Assembly: GCF_001404515.1 (NCBI RefSeq)
Contig: NZ_CXWE01000003.1
Span: 62,001-126,000, forward strand
Length of the DNA: 64,000 nt
Direction: 5' to 3'
Source of the DNA: Roseibium album
Lineage (GTDB): Bacteria; Pseudomonadota; Alphaproteobacteria; Rhizobiales; Stappiaceae
The notes under the pieces were generated by a model that saw only the letters and a program-made list of their open reading frames with translations, ran no database searches and had not been told where the DNA came from. This document shows positions 24,751-34,302 of the stretch, one piece after another (position 1 is the stretch's first letter; the number at the start of each line of letters is the position of its first letter). A program made the translations under genes and the position numbers.

Positions 24751-26350
24751 CGATCAAATCATCACCGACGCTGTTATTTATTGCCGCGTCTCTTCCCGCG
24801 CCCAAGAAGCGGACGGGCATGGTCTTGAAAGCCAGGAGACACGGTGCAGACAGCACGCAGACGCAAAAGGCTACAAGGTTGCAGCGGTCTTCCCGGACAC
24901 GATCACCGGGGGCATTGACTTCATGGAGCGGCCAGGAATGGTCGCTCTCTTAAGTTTTTTGGATGCCCAGCCTGATAAACGCTTCGTTGTTATCTTCGAT
25001 GACCTCAAACGCTTTGCCCGCGATACCCGCTTCCACCTCGATCTGCGTGATGCCTTCCGTGATCGTGGGGCCAAAATCGAGTGCTTGAACTTCAAGCTCG
25101 ATGAATCCCCGGAAGGTGAATTCATTGAAACCATCATTGCCGCGCAAGGGGCATTGGAGCGCAAACAGAACGGACGGCAGGTCGCCCAGAAAATGCGCGC
25201 CCGCATGGAAAACGGATATTGGATTCACAATCCACCGGTCGGTTATGAATATACGACCGTGAAAGGACGCGGAAAGCTTCTAGTCCCGAAAGAACCGCTG
25301 GCAACGATCGTCCGCGATTCATTTGAGGGTCTAGCTTCAGGCCGGTTCCAGTCGCAGGCAGAAGTAAAACGCTTCTTTGAAAGCTTCCCGGACTTCCCAC
25401 GCAACAAAAACAACGAAATTACACAGCAGCGTGTCACCGATGTTCTGAAACAGCCGCTCTATACCGGGTACATTTGTAGCGAGACCTACAATCTCAATTG
25501 GCTGAAAGCCCAGCACGAACCGCTCATCTCCCTTGAGACCTTCGATAAGGTTCAGGAGCTGCGTGAAGGTGCCAGCAAGCTGCCAGCCCGTAAGAACATT
25601 GGTGATGAGTTTGCCCTCCGAGGGTTTGTTCTGTGTGGTGACTGTGGCAAGCCGTATCGGAGTTCTTGGGCAAAGGGAGCGACTAAGAGGTATCCGTACT
25701 ATCTCTGCCAAACCAAGACCTGCCCGAGCTACGGTAAATCCATTCCACGGAACAAGCTGGAAGGCGAGTTCGCAGCGATCATTCGTACCTTGCAGCCAAG
25801 TCAGCAACTCTTCGACCTCGTAACGCACATGTTCCGGGATATCTGGAATGAACGCTCGGCCCTTCTCGAAGACGCAATCAAGTCCGGGCAGCGTCGCTTG
25901 CGCGAATCCGATAGGCAGATCGAAACGCTTCTGGACCGCATCATGGACGCAACCAATCCGACCGTCATCAAAGCCTATGAAGACAAGATTGCTGTTCTGG
26001 AGCGTGACAAGCTGAAATTACGCGAACAACTGCAAACAAAAGCACCTGAGAAAGGCACCTTCGACAAAATGCTAGAACTCTCTCTGAAGTTCCTCGCAAA
26101 CCCTTATAATCTCTGGGAAACCGGCAACATTACCCTCAAGAGAACCGTCCTCAGACTGGCCTTCTCAGAGCGCTTCACATACCACCGATTTGAGGGTGCT
26201 AGAACACCCCAAATATCCTTGCCATTCAAAACCTTAGCAGGGATACATGGGGGTGAAATCAAAAATGGTGCCGCTGATAGGACTCGAACCTACGACCCCA
26301 TCATTACGAATGACGTGCTCTACCATCTGAGCTACAGCGGCGTGTCCTGA
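24740..26350 (+). CDS. large serine recombinase (element integrase), C-terminus read from tRNA antisense
   Basis: 536 residues. Residues 10-150 are the catalytic domain with YCRVSSRAQ (nucleophile Ser18) and the KRFARDTRF arginine region. The recombinase domain (about 195-290) and a four-cysteine zinc ribbon follow (CGDC near 298, then CQTKTC), then a coiled-coil (about 385-440). This is the standard large serine integrase plan. GAGGAG precedes the ATG. The last about 27 residues (from ADRTRTYDPIITNDVLY) are encoded by the complement of tRNA-Thr, and the stop lies just past the tRNA 5' end. That tail depends on integration and is unlikely to be functional sequence. Confidence 0.92.
   Translation: MTFDDQIITDAVIYCRVSSRAQEADGHGLESQETRCRQHADAKGYKVAAVFPDTITGGIDFMERPGMVALLSFLDAQPDKRFVVIFDDLKRFARDTRFHLDLRDAFRDRGAKIECLNFKLDESPEGEFIETIIAAQGALERKQNGRQVAQKMRARMENGYWIHNPPVGYEYTTVKGRGKLLVPKEPLATIVRDSFEGLASGRFQSQAEVKRFFESFPDFPRNKNNEITQQRVTDVLKQPLYTGYICSETYNLNWLKAQHEPLISLETFDKVQELREGASKLPARKNIGDEFALRGFVLCGDCGKPYRSSWAKGATKRYPYYLCQTKTCPSYGKSIPRNKLEGEFAAIIRTLQPSQQLFDLVTHMFRDIWNERSALLEDAIKSGQRRLRESDRQIETLLDRIMDATNPTVIKAYEDKIAVLERDKLKLREQLQTKAPEKGTFDKMLELSLKFLANPYNLWETGNITLKRTVLRLAFSERFTYHRFEGARTPQISLPFKTLAGIHGGEIKNGAADRTRTYDPIITNDVLYHLSYSGVS
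26266..26341 (-). tRNA. tRNA-Thr (anticodon CGT)
   Basis: Read on the minus strand: 7-bp acceptor stem GCCGCTG/CAGCGGC, D arm GCTC...GAGC, anticodon arm CGTCA-TTCGTAA-TGATG with anticodon CGT (codon ACG), and T arm TAGG-TTCGAGT-CCTA, then discriminator A and encoded CCA. The 3' end points into the mobile element and overlaps the recombinase gene in antisense, marking the element/chromosome junction. Confidence 0.95.
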
Positions 26351-26732
26351 CGAACAGGTAGTGGCGCATATTGCGCGCGCTCGAAAGCGTGTCGAGTGGG
26401 CCGCTAATTACCGGAGCTTGGCCCGAGATGCAAGAGGCTTGCCGAAGGTTCTCCTTGGAAGATCGCTTCTTCCGCATGTTCTGTCCGGGCCTGTTCACCG
26501 TGCCCAGGAAATAGCACCGCCCGGACCGCTGCCACAGACCTCGTTTGCCGTCCAAATCGCCGCGTAGTGCGGATCCGGATCTGTCAGTTCCAAAGCAGTG
26601 GCTGCGTTGGTGAAAACATCAAGACCTCGATTGGCCCAGGCGCGCTTCGCGACTGGCCAGGACGGAAGTCAGGGGGCTGCCGAAACGCAAGCGATGTGCA
26701 AACCCGCCTGCTTCAGGTGTGACACCTGTCGT
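26351..26732. other. intergenic region between tRNA-Thr and hemY
   Basis: 382 bases of high-GC DNA that must contain the tRNA promoter (minus strand) and the hemY 3' untranslated region. Open frames here are short and lack ribosome sites. No convincing gene or repeat seen. Confidence 0.5.
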
Positions 26733-28697
26733 TCAATTGAAGAACCGGGGACGAGACGTTTTTGCCTTGCTGTCCTTGTCATCGTCTTCAGTTCCCGGAT
26801 CGTCAGGCATGCGCGACAACGGAAACTGGATTGGACGGTTCTTGTCGTCTTCACCGTCGGCCTTCTCCTCATCGGCTTTCTTTTCTTCGGATTTGGCATC
26901 CTCCTCAGACATCTCCGAAGAGGATTTTGCGTCTTCCTTGTCACCGGCGGGCTCATCGCCCGTGTCGTTGTCAACACCGGTGGCAGAAACCGGTTTGTCT
27001 TGCTGCGTATCTTCGGACACATCCGGCTCTTCGGCAGCTTTTGCTGCCGGTGTCGGATCTTCCTTGTCCGGTTCAGAAGAAGCTGGCTTCGCCGACGCGT
27101 CCGGCAGATCACTCAAAGCGGGGCTGTGGTGAACGTCATCGGTCGTACCTTCATATCCCTGTTTCCCGTTGTTGACCGCAACGGACGGGGCTTTGGCGGG
27201 TTTGGTTTCGGCGACCGCCGTCTCAACCGGAGCTGCCTCCTTTTTCAGAGGCTCTGCCTCCAGCTCGACGATTTTAGCCTCCGCGACGGATTTCGTCTCC
27301 TCGATGGGATCCTGCTCGGCGGGTTCGACCGCTGCCATCGGTTCGGCAGGAGCCGCCACCGGCAAGGCCGGGGCCTCGAACAAACTGTCTTCGACAAGGT
27401 CGCCATCTTCATCCACGGCAGTTCCCGGGTTGGTCCACTGGAAGGCATCCAGCTTTCCGGTCACCGGAGATACCGGCTGCCATTCGGCCGACACGATACC
27501 GTCGGCAACCCAGGCCTTGTCCTGCGGCGCCTTCAGCGCACGCGCCAGCCAGTCACGCATACGGCCCCTGTCGCCATGCTCGGCTTCCTCCACTTCTGCC
27601 ATCAAAAGGAAGGCAGACCGTGTCGGTTCGGACTGCAGCACTTTCTTCAACTGCGTGCGCGCTTCTTCGAATTCACGTGCTTCAATGGCAGCGCGTGCGA
27701 TCGCCATCGCGCCTTCAGGCGTGTTGGTACGCTGTGCGGAAAGGGACTTCACGCGTTTCAGCCGATCGACCGCCGAATCGCCGGTGCGGACGTGGGCGTA
27801 GGTTTCGGCCAGCTCCGGATTGGGCGACAAGCGCCAGGTTGCTTCCAGCACCTTGGCAGCCTTGCGGATATCGCCCCGCCGGGTTGCAAGGCGGGACGTC
27901 AGGACGGCAGCCGGCACCAGGTCGAGCGCCAATCCATGCGCTTCCTTTGCAAGCGAATAGGCACGCTCCGGTTCTCCGTCCTCGAGCTTCTGCGCAAGCG
28001 CCGTCAGGATAACAGCCCGCTCCCGGCGATAGCTTTTCTTGTCCAGAAGCTTGGCGGCATAGTTGCGCTCCAGCGTCTTCAGTGCCTCGTCCCAGTGATG
28101 GGCAACCGCCTGATAGCCAAGCACAGCTTTCCCGGCCCACTCCAGGCCCGGTGAGGTTTTGGCGGCTTCTTCCGCGTAGTGACGCGCCGCCACGGGTTCC
28201 CTGTGTCGTTCTGCTTCGACGAACAGGCCATGCAGTCCCAGCGCCTTTGTTTCGGGATCGTCCAGCATGGATTCGAACCGCTGCCGTGCTTCATCATCCT
28301 TGCCGGCAAGCTGGGCCGTCTGCGCCAGAAGCAGCTTGGCCGCAGGTTCCTCGGACAACAACCGGTCTGCCTCCAGACCATGACGCCGGGCGAGTTTTGC
28401 ATCCCCGGTGCCAAGTGCGATCAGTCCGTGCGACAGGGCCGCGTAGCCCTTGTCCTGGCGGCGGCGCTTGAAGAACCGGTTGGCGATCTGCGGCGATTTC
28501 AGGATCACCCGGATAATCCATACGGCAATCAGGAAGACCGCAAGCAGTGCGCCAACCACCAGCGCTGCGACAACCGGAGGCTGTTCCCAGACATATCCGT
28601 CCCAGCTGACCGAGATTGTCCCGGGCAGGTCCGCCACCCAGCCAAACCCGGCAGCCAGGCCGAACAGCAGGAGAAAGAACAAAAAGACGCGGATCAT
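26733..28697 (-). CDS. hemY: HemY N-domain/TPR membrane protein of heme biosynthesis locus
   Basis: 654 residues from the ATG at 28697, which follows GGGAGCG; an ATG five codons upstream overlaps that site. Two N-terminal membrane helices (MIRVFLFFLLLFGLAAGFGW; about 45-68) and TPR-like helices to about residue 420 match the HemY/HemX inner-membrane family found with hem genes. The last 230 residues are an acidic, alanine/proline/glutamate-rich extension that looks disordered. It lies downstream of mic60, hemD and hemC on the same strand. Not the HemY-type protoporphyrinogen oxidase. Confidence 0.87.
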   Translation of the reverse strand: MIRVFLFFLLLFGLAAGFGWVADLPGTISVSWDGYVWEQPPVVAALVVGALLAVFLIAVWIIRVILKSPQIANRFFKRRRQDKGYAALSHGLIALGTGDAKLARRHGLEADRLLSEEPAAKLLLAQTAQLAGKDDEARQRFESMLDDPETKALGLHGLFVEAERHREPVAARHYAEEAAKTSPGLEWAGKAVLGYQAVAHHWDEALKTLERNYAAKLLDKKSYRRERAVILTALAQKLEDGEPERAYSLAKEAHGLALDLVPAAVLTSRLATRRGDIRKAAKVLEATWRLSPNPELAETYAHVRTGDSAVDRLKRVKSLSAQRTNTPEGAMAIARAAIEAREFEEARTQLKKVLQSEPTRSAFLLMAEVEEAEHGDRGRMRDWLARALKAPQDKAWVADGIVSAEWQPVSPVTGKLDAFQWTNPGTAVDEDGDLVEDSLFEAPALPVAAPAEPMAAVEPAEQDPIEETKSVAEAKIVELEAEPLKKEAAPVETAVAETKPAKAPSVAVNNGKQGYEGTTDDVHHSPALSDLPDASAKPASSEPDKEDPTPAAKAAEEPDVSEDTQQDKPVSATGVDNDTGDEPAGDKEDAKSSSEMSEEDAKSEEKKADEEKADGEDDKNRPIQFPLSRMPDDPGTEDDDKDSKAKTSRPRFFN

Positions 28698-28775
28698 AAA
28701 GCTCGCTCCCAAGCGTCGCCGGGCGACTCCGGCTCAAAACAACTACTGCGTGGACGACCGGCCAGCGGTCGCCGC

Positions 28776-30722
28776 TTAACTGTCCTTCCCAGCAAGCGCA
28801 CTAAGCACTTCCTGTGAGGCCTTGTCTGTTAACCCATCGACCTCAACTCTCGCCTCGGCATGGGCAATCCAATCGCTGCCGGCTGCCTTTGCCGTTTCCG
28901 GAAGCTCCTGAAAGGCTGCAATCGCACCCTTGAGATTACCATTGGAAACAGCATTTTCCATGCGCCGCAAGGCTGCTTCCGGCCCTGTGCCATCTTCATC
29001 ACCCGGGCCTCTGACCGCAACGATGGATTTCGCGCTCGCAAGCAGACTGTTCAGGACGTCGTCGGAATGATCCGGCTCGGAAAATGTCTGATAGATCTTC
29101 CGGGCGACCGGTGGGAACTGCGCGATCAGGACGGAAACCGGTTCGACGCCGCTCTCCGCATGCGCCTCTAGCGCCTTGAGATCGATATCGGCCGGCAATC
29201 CTGCTTTGACAGCTGCAAGCTCTGTCGCGTAGGGGCGGCCCGAATCGACCGCCGACTTGAGCGCGGAAACAGACAATGCTCTAGCGGCGACTTCGCGCGC
29301 GGTCGCATCGCCCATTGTGCCTTCCACATGCTGAAGCCGTTTTGAAATCGCGTCCAGCTCGGCCCGGATGGTTTCCAGTGCAGCCGAATTTGCGGCGCCG
29401 ACCGAATTGATATCGGAGGAAAGGCTCGACAGAGTTTCGGTCGCACGGGCCTGGCTGTCGGCAAGTGTTTTCAGGGAAACGTCGGATGTTGAGACAGCGG
29501 TCTGGGCCGCCTTGGCAGTCGCTTCGGCGTTCTGAACACGGTTTTCAACGCCGGAGAGCTGCGTCTTCAGCGCACTTACTTCACTCTCCAGGCCGGTGAG
29601 CGATCCGGAAAGCTTGCCCGCTTCGCTTGTCGAGGCAGTTGTCTCGCCTTCCAGTTTGGAGAGGCGCTGCTCGAGTGGCTTCAGGTCAACCTGCGACTGC
29701 GATCCGGTTGAACTTTCCAGAGCCGCAAGCCGGGTCTCCAGGGGTTTAAGGCTGATTGGGGCGCCTTCTCCGTTGCCACTGGCCGCAGCTGTAATATCGC
29801 CGCGCAGGCTTTCAATGTCCTGTTTCAGGGCGTCAATCGCGGGCGAGACATCCGCAGATGCCGACGAAACGGCGTTCTGCAGGTCGCTTTCAAGCGAAGA
29901 TACCTTGCTCTCGAGCGCGCTTACCGCCGCACTGGCGTCCTGACCTTGCGCAGACGAACTGACATCACCGAGTTTTTGTTCCAGTTCGGAAATTTTTCCT
30001 TCAGCTGCCGAAAGAGCGCTTGCAAGCTGCTGATCCTGCTCCGGCGTGAGTTTGAGAATTCCGGCCTGGTGCAGACCAAAGCCGCCGCCCAGCACAATAA
30101 TCCCGCCGATCACAGCTGCTATGAGAACCCCGAACGCGCCGACACCGCCGCGATCATCTGTCGGTGGAGGGCTTGAAAAACTCGAAGATCCTGAAGACTT
30201 CGCCGAGGCTCCGGTCGACGCGGGTTTCGCAGTACTCGCCGCGGCGGAAGCGCCACCTGTCGAAGCAGGCTTGGTGGAAGCAGAGGACGTTGACGTTGCA
30301 GATGCGGTCGTCCCGGTTGGTTTCGCAGAACCTGCGCTTGATGTTCCAGACGGTGAGGAAGAACCGGCCGATGCCGCTGAACGAGGTGTTGAATCGCGCT
30401 TGACACCAGACGCTGAACTCGCCGTCGAGGCACCCGGTCTGGAGGAGGCGGGACCGGAGCCGGAAGGCTTCGCGTCCGCTGGTTTCTTGTCTGCTGCCGG
30501 CGTCGCTCCGGCCTTGGGAACGCTTGTCGACGCACTCGAAGCACCAGGGCTACCAGGCTTTTCGTCCACCTTTTCAGCCTTCAGATCGATTGTCACCGGC
30601 CGTTTGGAACCGGTTCCCGAACCGCTCGCCGGCGTCGTACCGCTGCCCGGCTTGTCCGAAGCGCCGCTGCCGTTTCCACCTGAAGAGGACGTTCCGCCAG
30701 AAGATTTCTTGTCCGTCGCCAT
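28776..30722 (-). CDS. mic60: alphaproteobacterial mitofilin/Mic60 homologue
   Basis: 648 residues: a low-complexity Ser/Thr/Ala/Pro/Gly N-terminus (about 1-190), one membrane helix (GAFGVLIAAVIGGIIVLGGG, about 197-218), a long coiled coil (about 225-480) and a C-terminal helical mitofilin signature. This is the known order for bacterial Mic60 proteins, which bend and stabilise intracytoplasmic or inner-membrane structures. Its place between hemD and hemY is the characteristic alphaproteobacterial neighbourhood. The N-terminal repeats explain several long spurious frames on the other strand. Confidence 0.87.
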   Translation of the reverse strand: MATDKKSSGGTSSSGGNGSGASDKPGSGTTPASGSGTGSKRPVTIDLKAEKVDEKPGSPGASSASTSVPKAGATPAADKKPADAKPSGSGPASSRPGASTASSASGVKRDSTPRSAASAGSSSPSGTSSAGSAKPTGTTASATSTSSASTKPASTGGASAAASTAKPASTGASAKSSGSSSFSSPPPTDDRGGVGAFGVLIAAVIGGIIVLGGGFGLHQAGILKLTPEQDQQLASALSAAEGKISELEQKLGDVSSSAQGQDASAAVSALESKVSSLESDLQNAVSSASADVSPAIDALKQDIESLRGDITAAASGNGEGAPISLKPLETRLAALESSTGSQSQVDLKPLEQRLSKLEGETTASTSEAGKLSGSLTGLESEVSALKTQLSGVENRVQNAEATAKAAQTAVSTSDVSLKTLADSQARATETLSSLSSDINSVGAANSAALETIRAELDAISKRLQHVEGTMGDATAREVAARALSVSALKSAVDSGRPYATELAAVKAGLPADIDLKALEAHAESGVEPVSVLIAQFPPVARKIYQTFSEPDHSDDVLNSLLASAKSIVAVRGPGDEDGTGPEAALRRMENAVSNGNLKGAIAAFQELPETAKAAGSDWIAHAEARVEVDGLTDKASQEVLSALAGKDS

Positions 30723-30833
30723 CTACTCTCCTCCTGAACCTTCCGGTCACTTACTATACACACCTCTTGGCGAAGCGGTACCGGTGCGGCATGTCTTTGT
30801 CGCGCTGCAAAACAACGACTCCACCGGATCTGG

Positions 30834-31550
30834 TTAACACTCTGCTAAGGCCAGATCCAATAGTGCTTTTTCGCATGGGGCGTCAGCCACTTCTACCCTC
30901 ATATAAACAGATAGTGGCTCTGCCGCCCGATGCGAGATCGTGTAAATCCGCAAACTGGAGAAATTGTGATCCGGCTCCTGGTTTCTGAGCAAGCGCAGCA
31001 ACACGTCTGCCGTGCGTCTTGAATAGACAAGCACCCCGTCATAGCCCCCGCTCCGAAGCGTTTCGTTGAAGGACTGGGGAAATGCCGTCACCTCCTGCAT
31101 GCTGTAAACAACGGATACCCGGCAGCACAGGCCTCCTTCCGCCAGAATGCCTTCCAGGTTTCCTGCGCGCTCCTTTGCCGCGGGATAAAGCACATCTCCC
31201 GGACCCAGCCTGTCGCGACTGCCGAGAATCAGATGTCCAAGCGCTTCAACGTCACCTGAAGCGGATACAACATCGCGGTACCCGGCCCTCCGGCAGGCAT
31301 CAGCCGTCGCATCTCCCACCGCAAATACGGGAAGATCCTGAAGATCACGCAGTTGCGCATGTCGTTCGAGCGTTGAAAGGGCGCGGCGGCTTGAAATTGC
31401 AAGTGCCGCAACGCCGTCAAGGTCAAACTGCGCGGGTGGTTCTGCTCGAAAATCCAGGAGCGGAGCTTCATCTGCATGGTGACCGGCGGCCCTTATCTTG
31501 TCGGCTGTTCGCTTGCAGTCGGGTTGCGGCCGTGTCACCAGAAAGCGCAT
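30834..31550 (-). CDS. hemD: uroporphyrinogen-III synthase
   Basis: 238 residues, usual length for HemD. It opens with the typical MRFLVTRPQPDCKRTADKI and carries the two-lobed alpha/beta pattern (DGVAALAISSRRALSTL; DGVLVYSRRTADVLLRL). It cyclises hydroxymethylbilane to uroporphyrinogen III with ring D inversion. The gene starts 4 bp after the hemC stop, so the two are in one operon and act consecutively. About 110 bp separate it from mic60. Confidence 0.92.
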   Translation of the reverse strand: MRFLVTRPQPDCKRTADKIRAAGHHADEAPLLDFRAEPPAQFDLDGVAALAISSRRALSTLERHAQLRDLQDLPVFAVGDATADACRRAGYRDVVSASGDVEALGHLILGSRDRLGPGDVLYPAAKERAGNLEGILAEGGLCCRVSVVYSMQEVTAFPQSFNETLRSGGYDGVLVYSRRTADVLLRLLRNQEPDHNFSSLRIYTISHRAAEPLSVYMRVEVADAPCEKALLDLALAEC

Positions 31551-31554
31551 CAGG

Positions 31555-32481
31555 TCAGTGCTCCGACAGAAATCCGGGTCCCATCCGCATCTTCAGCGTT
31601 TCGCCGACACCAACACCGATCTTTGCCGCATCTTCCGCAGCTCCGGTTGCCTCAGCCTCGTGTGCTTCGCTTCCGTCGGGTTTCAGGACGATTCCCTTGA
31701 AGTGCAGCTGGTCGCCATCAAGCGTTGCAAGGCCACCGATCGGTGTCCGGCAGGAACCATCGAGAACGGCAAGAAAGGCCCGTTCGGCATCAAGCCGGGT
31801 CTGGGTCGACTGGTCGTGGATCGCCGCAAGCCTGTCAAGCGTGGCAGCGTCACCTTCGCGGCTTTCGATGCAGATTGCCCCCTGACCGACCGCAGGAAGA
31901 AATGTATCGGTGTCAAGCAGACTGGTGATCTCCCCTTCAAGACCCAGCCGGTTGAGGCCCGCCGCGGCAAGAAGTGTCGCATCGACGGCGCCTTCGGCCA
32001 GTTTTCGCAGCCTTGTCTGCAGGTTGCCGCGATACATCACGACTTCAATATCCGGTCTCAGCCGCTTGATCATGGCCTGGCGGCGCAGCGAACTGGAGCC
32101 GACCACCGCGTTTTGCGGCAACTCGGCAAGCGAACCGGCCTTTGGAGACAGGAAAGCGTCGCGAACGTCTTCTCGCGGCAGAAAAGCCGTCAGCGCAAGA
32201 CCGTCCGGCAGAATTGTCGGCATATCCTTGGAAGAATGAACAGCGATATCAATACGCCCGTCGAGCAGCGCTTCCTCGATTTCCTTGGTGAAAAGACCCT
32301 TGCCGCCAACTTCGGACAGCGGTCTGTCCTGAATGCGGTCGCCGGAGGTCTTGATGACCTCGATTTCAAACGCCTCTTCCGAAAGACCGTGCGCCGCCAT
32401 GAGCCGGTCACGGGTCTCGTAGGCCTGCGCCAGTGCCAGCGCACTGCCCCTTGTTCCGATACGCAAAGGATTTGATTGCAA
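31555..32481 (-). CDS. hemC: hydroxymethylbilane synthase (porphobilinogen deaminase)
   Basis: 308 residues. N-terminal [17 protein letters not shown], the HSSKDMP aspartate loop and the dipyrromethane-binding cysteine in [11 protein letters not shown] are all present. It polymerises four porphobilinogens into hydroxymethylbilane for HemD. First gene of hemC-hemD, divergent from tsaD across 97 bp that must hold both promoters. Confidence 0.96.
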   Translation of the reverse strand: MQSNPLRIGTRGSALALAQAYETRDRLMAAHGLSEEAFEIEVIKTSGDRIQDRPLSEVGGKGLFTKEIEEALLDGRIDIAVHSSKDMPTILPDGLALTAFLPREDVRDAFLSPKAGSLAELPQNAVVGSSSLRRQAMIKRLRPDIEVVMYRGNLQTRLRKLAEGAVDATLLAAAGLNRLGLEGEITSLLDTDTFLPAVGQGAICIESREGDAATLDRLAAIHDQSTQTRLDAERAFLAVLDGSCRTPIGGLATLDGDQLHFKGIVLKPDGSEAHEAEATGAAEDAAKIGVGVGETLKMRMGPGFLSEH

Positions 32482-32578
32482 GGTTTACCGTCCAGATGTT
32501 ACGCCCGGCAGGAAAATGCCGGACATGCGATGAGTTTAACAGTCTTATGACCTATTACAGGCCGCGATTGCAAAACCA

Positions 32579-33685
32579 ATGACTTCAGTCAATTCAAAAG
32601 ACAATGCGACCAATCTGACTGTCCTGGGCATTGAAACCAGTTGCGACGAGACTGCTGCCGCCGTCGTGCGCGGTCCTGTTCAACGGGAAATCCTCTCCAA
32701 CACCATCCGATCCCAGATCGACGAGCATACCGAATTCGGCGGTGTCGTTCCCGAGATCGCCGCGCGTGCCCATATCGATGTACTTGACCGCATCGTCGCT
32801 GAAGCCATGAACGACTCCGGCTGTTCCTGGGATGATATCGATGCTGTTGCAGCGACGGCCGGCCCAGGTCTGATCGGCGGCGTGATCGTGGGCTTCATGA
32901 CGGCCAAGGCAATCGCCATGGCGGCAGACAAACCGCTGATAGGCGTCAATCATCTGGAAGGGCATGCGCTGACTGCCCGCTTGACGGATGACCTGGATTT
33001 TCCGTTTCTCCTGCTTCTGGTCTCCGGTGGCCATAGCCAGTTTCTGATGGTGCGCGGCGTCGGAGATTATGAACGCCTCGGCACAACCATCGACGATGCG
33101 ATCGGCGAGGCCTTCGACAAGACCGCCAAGCTGCTCGGGCTGCCCTATCCAGGCGGACCGCATGTCGAAAAGATGGCGGCAAAAGGTGATGTCCGCCGCT
33201 TCAGACTACCCCGTCCATTACTGGATCGACCCGGTCTTGACATGTCCTTTGCCGGGTTGAAAACCGCTCTGCGGACCCAGGCGAAAAAACTGGAACCGGT
33301 CGACGACCAGACCATCGCGGATCTTTGCGCCGGCTTTCAACGGGCAGTATCGGATGTTCTTGCGACCAGGACAGGAACGGCCCTGAACCTGTTCCGGGAG
33401 CGGCATCCGCAAAGCGAACCGGTGATAGTGGTTGCCGGAGGTGTGGCTGCCAATCAGGAAATCAGGAACGCCCTCACGCACGCTGCCGCTGAAACCGGCG
33501 CCCGATTTGTCGCCCCTCCCATGCACCTTTGCACCGACAATGCCGCCATGATTGCCTGGGCCGGGATCGAGCGCATGCAACTCGGGCCGGTGAACGACAT
33601 GAGCCTCCCCCCACGCCCGCGCTGGCCGCTTGATTCGGAAAATGCCGGCATACTGGGCGCAGGCAAGAAAGGCGCGAAGGTCTGA
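32579..33685 (+). CDS. tsaD: tRNA N6-threonylcarbamoyladenosine synthase subunit TsaD
   Basis: 368 residues of the Kae1/TsaD ASKHA fold: [13 protein letters not shown] at the N-terminus, metal-binding [18 protein letters not shown], and the C-terminal [12 protein letters not shown] motif with its aspartate ligand. It transfers the threonylcarbamoyl group to A37 of ANN-decoding tRNAs together with TsaB, TsaE and TsaC. Divergent from hemC, an arrangement common in alphaproteobacteria, and followed by the nudix-gpsA pair. Confidence 0.96.
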   Translation: MTSVNSKDNATNLTVLGIETSCDETAAAVVRGPVQREILSNTIRSQIDEHTEFGGVVPEIAARAHIDVLDRIVAEAMNDSGCSWDDIDAVAATAGPGLIGGVIVGFMTAKAIAMAADKPLIGVNHLEGHALTARLTDDLDFPFLLLLVSGGHSQFLMVRGVGDYERLGTTIDDAIGEAFDKTAKLLGLPYPGGPHVEKMAAKGDVRRFRLPRPLLDRPGLDMSFAGLKTALRTQAKKLEPVDDQTIADLCAGFQRAVSDVLATRTGTALNLFRERHPQSEPVIVVAGGVAANQEIRNALTHAAAETGARFVAPPMHLCTDNAAMIAWAGIERMQLGPVNDMSLPPRPRWPLDSENAGILGAGKKGAKV

Positions 33686-33825
33686 AAGGACTTTCCCGTT
33701 CGAACAAGAGCGTCGGTATCTTTCTTCATCACTGCGGATTTGACGCTGCGATCACAAACTTGCCCTTTTGCCCGTGCAGGGACCCTGATAGGAAGCAATG
33801 CCCTCCAGCAAAGGAATTCGGCAGC

Positions 33826-34302
33826 ATGCGCGTCTATCACAAGGCATATGTTTACCTGACTTGCGGCAGTGAGCTTCTTGTGTTTTCGGAGCCCGATTAT
33901 CCGGAAGTCGGATTGCAGGTTCCGGGCGGCACCCTGGACCCGGGTGAGAGCTACCTTCAGGCCGCCAGACGCGAGTTTTGCGAAGAAACCGGACTTTCGT
34001 TGGATATCGCGCTCGAATCGTTCGCGGATCAGGATCGGATCCTCGAAAATGTTCCCGATTGTCTCGACGGCCTGCATCGGCGGCGGCATTTTCACGGCCG
34101 AATACCGGAGAAGCCTGCCGCGGAATGGGAACACTTCGAATCTTCGCCAAGCGCGGGCGGTCCGCCTATCCGGTTCCGCCTGTTCTGGATCGACTTGTTC
34201 GCAGATGGCCCGCCGAGCGAGACCCGGTTCTTTGAAGGTTTTGGAGTGCAGCTTGAGACACTACGGTCGCGCATGGAAGGGCAGAACAATGGGCGCCATT
34301 AG
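33826..34302 (+). CDS. NUDIX hydrolase
   Basis: 158 residues from the ATG at 33826, with AAAGGAA 10-11 bases upstream; the longer frame to 33760 has no ribosome site. A full Nudix box (G-x5-E-x7-REF-x-EE-x-GL) begins at PGGTLDPGESYLQAARREF, giving the Mg-binding helix. The substrate (a nucleoside diphosphate derivative) cannot be told. The 3' end overlaps the gpsA start by 14 bases, so expression is coupled. Confidence 0.87.
   Translation: MRVYHKAYVYLTCGSELLVFSEPDYPEVGLQVPGGTLDPGESYLQAARREFCEETGLSLDIALESFADQDRILENVPDCLDGLHRRRHFHGRIPEKPAAEWEHFESSPSAGGPPIRFRLFWIDLFADGPPSETRFFEGFGVQLETLRSRMEGQNNGRH

Larger units (their letters stand above)
1..26341. mobile_element. integrated mobilizable/conjugative element, right-hand part
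   Basis: A continuous block of transfer and recombination genes (relaxase-helicase, coupling ATPase, resolvase, large serine recombinase) ends exactly at a tRNA-Thr gene whose 3' end faces the block, the usual geometry of a tRNA-targeted integrative element. The left end is outside the window, so neither the second att copy nor the full size can be seen. No VirB-type mating-pair genes are present in the visible part. An AT-rich cargo segment (about 6.5-16.4 kb) sits between two backbone blocks with composition closer to the host. Element identity is well supported; class (IME or ICE) is open. Confidence 0.8.

Noticed and set aside
26598..28154. Long plus-strand frame opposite hemY, and similar long antisense frames opposite hemC, the M20 gene, leuB, the M19-like gene and the chemoreceptor
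   Set aside because: High-GC genes routinely leave long open frames on the other strand. None has a ribosome site or family motifs, while the opposite strand encodes recognised proteins.
28776..30722. Repetitive Ser/Thr/Ala coding region as a DNA repeat or adhesin
   Set aside because: The low complexity is the normal disordered N-terminus of a Mic60 protein, with its membrane helix and coiled coil following.
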